A stretch of DNA of 37,327 nucleotides from Lachnospiraceae bacterium (lineage in GTDB: Bacteria > Bacillota > Clostridia > Lachnospirales > Lachnospiraceae). Shown one piece after another: positions 33,844 through 37,327 of the stretch (the stretch's first letter is position 1; the number at the start of each line of letters is the position of its first letter). A model generated the notes under the pieces. The model did not search any database and had not been told where the DNA came from. It saw nothing but the letters and a program-made list of their open reading frames with translations. The DNA is taken from contig JAAWBT010000030.1 of assembly GCA_022792835.1 (NCBI GenBank), positions 1 to 37,327 of the forward strand. Reading direction: 5' to 3'. The position numbers and the translations under genes are program-made.

Positions 33844-35283
33844 TTAATATGCTTTTCCCCAGTAGACCAATTTCTTCCCAGGCCTGCCGCATACAGGGCA
33901 GACATCACCCAGGGATTCGTCCGTAAAGGGCATACAGCGGGAGGTGGCCGTGGTATCTTCCTTGATTTTCAGCTCACAAGCCTCATCGCCGCACCACATC
34001 ATTTTTACAAAGCCAGGTTTCTCGGCCACAATCTCCTTAAATTCGTCATAGGTTCTCGCCTCATAAGTGTGGGTCTCCAGGTGCTCTTTTGCCCTGGCAA
34101 GCATGTCATTTTGAATGGTATCTAAAAGCCAAACGGCCTTTTCTCCCAGCTCATCCAGCGATACCACCAGCTTTTCCCTGGTATCCCGGCGCACAAGCAC
34201 TGCCTGATTCTGCTCCATATCCTTAGGCCCGATCTCCACACGGATCGGGATCCCCCGCATTTCCTGCTCACTGAATTTCCAGCCGGGGCTCTTGTCAGAG
34301 CCGTCTAACTTCGCCCGAACTCCTGCCGCTTTCAGCTGCTCGCAAAGCTCTGCCGCTTTCTCCATGACCCCCTCTTTTCTCTGAGAAATCGGAATAACCA
34401 TGGCCTGGACCGGCGCGATCCTGGGCGGCAGCTTTAATCCGCTGTCGTCCCCGTGTACCATAATCAGAGCGCCGATAATACGGGTAGACAACCCCCAGGA
34501 AGTCTGATGCACATACTGAAGTTTATTTTCTTTATCCGAATACTGAATATCAAAGGCCCTTGCAAACCCGTCTCCAAAGTTGTGACTGGTACCGGACTGG
34601 AGTGCCTTGCCGTCATGCATCAGCGCCTCGATGGTATAGGTGGAATGGGCGCCTGCAAATTTTTCTTTGTCCGTCTTTTTCCCTTTCACCACTGGAATGG
34701 CTAGGATCTCCTCACAGAAGTCTGCATATACGTTTAACATCTGGATTGTCCTCTCTTCCGCCTCCTCGGCAGTCGCGTGGGCCGTATGTCCCTCCTGCCA
34801 CAGAAACTCCGCAGAGCGCAAAAAAGGACGGGTGGTCTTCTCCCAGCGCACCACGGAACACCACTGGTTATACAGCTTTGGCAGATCCCTGTGGGACTGG
34901 ATAATCCTGGAATAAAAATCACAGAACAAGGTTTCTGAGGTAGGGCGCACACAAAGCCGCTCCTGAAGAGTCTCCAGGCCGCCCTGGGTTACCCAGGCCA
35001 CCTCCGGCGCAAACCCCTCCACGTGATCCTTTTCTTTCTGGAGCAGGCTCTCCGGGATGAACATGGGCATATAGACATTCTCCACACCGGTCTCTTTGAA
35101 CCGCCGATCCAGCTCCTTTTGGATATTCTCCCAGATCGCATAACCGTCCGGCCGGATAATCATACATCCTTTTATATTGGAGTATTCCACCAGCTCTGCC
35201 TTTTTCACCACATCTGTATACCACTGGGCAAAATCCTCATTCATGGATGTAATTGATTCTACCAGTTTCTTTTCCTTTGCCAT
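33844..35283 (-). CDS. proS: Proline--tRNA ligase (archaeal/eukaryal-type ProS)
   Basis: 479 residues with no insertion (INS) editing domain, the shorter archaeal-like type found in many Clostridia. Class II core motifs are visible: [36 protein letters not shown] and [13 protein letters not shown]. The C-terminal zinc-like domain ([12 protein letters not shown] ... [18 protein letters not shown]) is present. It charges tRNA-Pro. AAAGGAGAGAAA lies upstream. It begins 24 bases after the zinc-ribbon gene, so the two share a transcript. No T-box is visible in that short gap. Confidence 0.96.
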   Translation of the reverse strand: MAKEKKLVESITSMNEDFAQWYTDVVKKAELVEYSNIKGCMIIRPDGYAIWENIQKELDRRFKETGVENVYMPMFIPESLLQKEKDHVEGFAPEVAWVTQGGLETLQERLCVRPTSETLFCDFYSRIIQSHRDLPKLYNQWCSVVRWEKTTRPFLRSAEFLWQEGHTAHATAEEAEERTIQMLNVYADFCEEILAIPVVKGKKTDKEKFAGAHSTYTIEALMHDGKALQSGTSHNFGDGFARAFDIQYSDKENKLQYVHQTSWGLSTRIIGALIMVHGDDSGLKLPPRIAPVQAMVIPISQRKEGVMEKAAELCEQLKAAGVRAKLDGSDKSPGWKFSEQEMRGIPIRVEIGPKDMEQNQAVLVRRDTREKLVVSLDELGEKAVWLLDTIQNDMLARAKEHLETHTYEARTYDEFKEIVAEKPGFVKMMWCGDEACELKIKEDTTATSRCMPFTDESLGDVCPVCGRPGKKLVYWGKAY

Positions 35284-35307
35284 TTTCTCTCCTTTCGCCC
35301 TTTCCGT

Positions 35308-37035
35308 TCAGGCCTCTCTCGTCTTTTCAAATGTCAATTCTATGCCGTTCAGGTTCATATGGAGCCTTCCGGATGGATCAATGCGGACCTGCTTGACATC
35401 CCCGCCGACATCCAGATAATAAACGCCGTTCCCTGCCTCATCCCGTCTCCAGGCGCCATCTGCCGTTTCCCCCAAAATATCCAGATGGAAACTGCCCGAG
35501 GGCTGACAGTCGATCACTGTATTCATGCCCTGCATTCCCGACCAGGCCAGAAATTGATCCATGGGAGCCTCAAGACCGTCGCTGGACACCATGATTCCCT
35601 GCCACACGCCAACAATCGCTGACTGTTCATTTTCCCGCTGACTTTTTTCAAGCTGCCGCTGGACATATTCCTCCCTCTTTTCCCGGATGGTCTGCTCAAT
35701 TTTTGCATAATCTCCGTCAAGAGTGTTTAACGCGCTGTCAAAGACCAGGATCCCCGCTTCATAATTCTCGTCCGTTCCCACAGCATTCTCTGCCTTAGCC
35801 AGAATATCCTGTTTATATTTTTCGCTATAATTATTTAATGCTGTTTCCAGCTTATCATTTCCAGGCTTTTCTTCAAGTCCTTGTCGGGCTGCCTCCATTG
35901 CCTCAAAATAATTGTTCTGGGAAGCGAGTTTTTTGGCTTCCTCCAAAATAGCTTCAATCCCATATTCTTCCCGTTCGCCCTGCAGTTCTTCCAAACGGCT
36001 ATCAAGCATCGTATCACCCGTGAGGATCTCAAGGCCATTCTCCACAAGAGCGATGGCAGAATCGTAATCTTTCACTTCTACATAAGCCTCTGCCTCTGCA
36101 AGAAGTTTTTCTTTATATCGGTTTTTCGCCGTTTCCAGTTTTTCCTTCGCTGTCTCGTAATTGGCATCCGCTTCTATGACTTCACCGTACAGCCGGATGG
36201 CGTCCTCATACTCCTCTTTCTGCATATACTCCTGCGCATCTTTAAAAGCTTCTCTGGAATCTCCCAGTTCCCGCACCTGTTCCAGCACTTCTTCCACATA
36301 AGAATCATCCCAGAACTTCTCAATTCCCTTTAAATGGCGTTTCACCGTGGAATAATCCATGGTTCCGGCAATAAATTCTTCCTTCAGCTCATCCACCGCA
36401 GACCGCAGGATCTCATCTGCCTTCTCTTCCTTCTTTTCATTCCCCCTGAAGCTTTTCTCATACAGCCTGGAAGCTGAGGCCCAGTCTCTGTCTCCTACAC
36501 ATTCCTTTAATTGATTCTCCGGACTCAGCAGAAGAAACACAAACACAGCGACCGTCACTGCAAGCACTGCCACAGTACAAGCCAGAGTGACAATCAGGAC
36601 CTTTTTCTTCTTCGGCGTTTTTCCTCCGGTTTCCTTTCCATAAAATGGCGGCTCAGGCTGGCTATTTCCATAAGGCGGCTGAGCGTGGGGGGGCGGGCTG
36701 CCTCCCATGGATTCCCGACTCTGTGCCGCTGCTTCCGGCATGGTGAGAATCAGCTCATCCTCCATGTTTTTCATGATCTTTCTTTCCAGATCAGAAAGTG
36801 CCGGCCCCTCACCGGATGACGGCTCCAGGGAGACTGGCCCTGCTTCCTCAAAATCCGCTTTGCTTTCTAAAACAGCGGTTCCCCCTTCGTCCGGTTCCAA
36901 ACTCTCTGCCTGCAGCTTTTCTTCCCGCTCCTGATTCTCTGCAGCCATATCAGTCTCTCCGTACACAGGCGTTCCACAATTATCGCAGAATTGATCTTCA
37001 TCTCCAAGCCTTTTTCCGCAATTACAGCAATACAT
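35308..37035 (-). CDS. Zinc-ribbon membrane protein with long helical repeat region
   Basis: 575 residues from ATG 37035 (MYCCNCGKRLGDEDQFCDNC), with AAAGGAGTCC upstream; a longer frame to 37077 lacks a ribosome binding site. A zinc ribbon (C3, C6, C17, C20) is followed by an acidic and proline-rich linker, a membrane segment at about 146-170 and a long region of about 290 residues rich in Glu and Lys. The latter is mostly helical, with TPR-like repeats (EYEDAIRLYGEVIEADANYE, DYDSAIALVENGLEILTGDT, NYFEAMEAARQGLEEKPGND). A final beta-rich domain of about 100 residues starts IVGVWQGIMVSSDG. This layout (zinc ribbon inside, TPRs outside) is found in uncharacterised Firmicute proteins, possibly in envelope quality control. 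The function is unknown. Confidence 0.82.
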   Translation of the reverse strand: MYCCNCGKRLGDEDQFCDNCGTPVYGETDMAAENQEREEKLQAESLEPDEGGTAVLESKADFEEAGPVSLEPSSGEGPALSDLERKIMKNMEDELILTMPEAAAQSRESMGGSPPPHAQPPYGNSQPEPPFYGKETGGKTPKKKKVLIVTLACTVAVLAVTVAVFVFLLLSPENQLKECVGDRDWASASRLYEKSFRGNEKKEEKADEILRSAVDELKEEFIAGTMDYSTVKRHLKGIEKFWDDSYVEEVLEQVRELGDSREAFKDAQEYMQKEEYEDAIRLYGEVIEADANYETAKEKLETAKNRYKEKLLAEAEAYVEVKDYDSAIALVENGLEILTGDTMLDSRLEELQGEREEYGIEAILEEAKKLASQNNYFEAMEAARQGLEEKPGNDKLETALNNYSEKYKQDILAKAENAVGTDENYEAGILVFDSALNTLDGDYAKIEQTIREKREEYVQRQLEKSQRENEQSAIVGVWQGIMVSSDGLEAPMDQFLAWSGMQGMNTVIDCQPSGSFHLDILGETADGAWRRDEAGNGVYYLDVGGDVKQVRIDPSGRLHMNLNGIELTFEKTREA

Positions 37036-37089
37036 ACCGGACTCCTTTCTGCTTTTTCCAATATGCCCAAAGGGCACCCGGCATAAGAT

Positions 37090-37138
37090 TATGAAAGCCT
37101 ATAAATACACAGGACTTCTGTATCTATAGGCTTTACCG
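37090..37138 (-). terminator. Hairpin after the SRP RNA, probable terminator
   Basis: AAAGCCTATA pairs with TATAGGCTTT (37094-37134), with further pairing inside (ATACAG with CTGTGTAT). The T run on the minus strand is short (TTTCATAATCTT). Confidence 0.55.
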
Positions 37139-37176
37139 CTTTTCATAATTTCTATTAAAATCCGCACATCCTGCGT

Positions 37177-37327
37177 CGAAAAACGCGCCACAAACGTTAC
37201 CTCTACAGCCAGCTCGGCCCAGGCAGCCTCACGGCACACAAGGTATCCTGCTTAGTGCTGCTCCATTCCTGGCCTGACACGGTTCACAGGGCCCTGTTGC
37301 GTAAGACCCAGACTTCAACACCACTTA
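37177..37327 (-). ncRNA. ffs: Signal recognition particle RNA (5' end beyond window)
   Basis: The minus strand contains the conserved SRP domain IV core GTGTCAGGCCAGGAATGG followed by AGCAGCACTAAGC, flanked by GTGAACC on one side and GTGTGCCGTGAGG on the other, which pair as helix 8 and helix 5. The strand continues in both directions and could be the large Firmicute form with an Alu domain, in which case the 5' part is off the window. The exact 3' end is uncertain. A hairpin at 37094-37134 may end the transcript. Confidence 0.85.

Noticed and set aside
35284-35307. T-box or other leader for proS
   Set aside because: Only 24 bases separate it from the upstream gene, and nothing beyond a ribosome binding site is there.
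1-37327. Mobile elements, CRISPR arrays, prophage or tRNA genes
   Set aside because: No transposase, integrase or recombinase-like proteins, no regularly spaced direct repeats and no tRNA-like cloverleaf were recognised in the intergenic regions.

Overview
The window looks like chromosome from an anaerobic, spore-forming member of the Clostridia, most likely a gut Lachnospiraceae species. The evidence is moderate GC content, AGGAGG-type ribosome binding sites, and sporulation genes (spoIVA, yqfC, yqfD, a BofC-like protein, a SpoVB-type flippase). It also has a clostridial one-carbon operon (fhs-fchA-folD) and lipoprotein types common in that family. Most genes lie on the minus strand; only three (20577-21632 and 26655-28940) lie on the plus strand. 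I see no phage, insertion sequence, CRISPR array or tRNA. No gene-free stretch is longer than about 300 bases.

Layout from left to right, noting that minus-strand operons are transcribed right to left. (1) 1-3230: a hybrid histidine kinase with two receiver domains, tightly coupled to a truncated solute-binding lipoprotein. (2) 3246-8750: yqfC, yqfD, phoH, ybeY and a MurJ/SpoVB-like flippase, then a terminator and a BofC-like membrane protein. (3) 8841-11900: rpsU with its own promoter and terminator, then alaS preceded by a 41-residue membrane peptide. (4) 12021-15063: response regulator, sensor kinase and an unknown membrane-anchored protein in one operon. (5) 15158-17371: RNase HI and a membrane-anchored MutS-like ATPase whose 5' end appears frameshifted. 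(6) 17550-20316: spoIVA and a DUF3048 lipoprotein. (7) 20577-21632 (+): an orphan PTS EIIC-like membrane protein. (8) 21629-26463: deoD, a cardiolipin synthase and a GH2 glycosidase with an unusual C-terminal extension. (9) 26655-28940 (+): a YdcZ-type DMT transporter and a MATE transporter. (10) 29006-30139: a lipoprotein with a Cys/His motif. (11) 30329-33834: a ZTP riboswitch followed by fhs, fchA and folD. (12) 33844-37035: proS and a zinc-ribbon membrane protein. (13) Right edge: SRP RNA, cut by the window end.

The clearest functional story is the one-carbon operon. A ZTP (pfl) riboswitch with an overlapping terminator controls formate-THF ligase, a cyclodeaminase-family cyclohydrolase (FchA) and a FolD. 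This FolD has lost the lysine and glutamine that bifunctional FolD uses for cyclohydrolase chemistry, so FchA probably does that step and FolD is probably only a dehydrogenase.

Other points of interest are the GH2 enzyme fused to a domain that opens with a decarboxylase-beta-like IGGA-H-GPT motif, the probable one-base deletion in the MutS-like gene, a leader structure that could hide the spoIVA ribosome binding site, and an inverted repeat between two divergent promoters at 20351-20479. I did not find an obvious new defence or mobile system.
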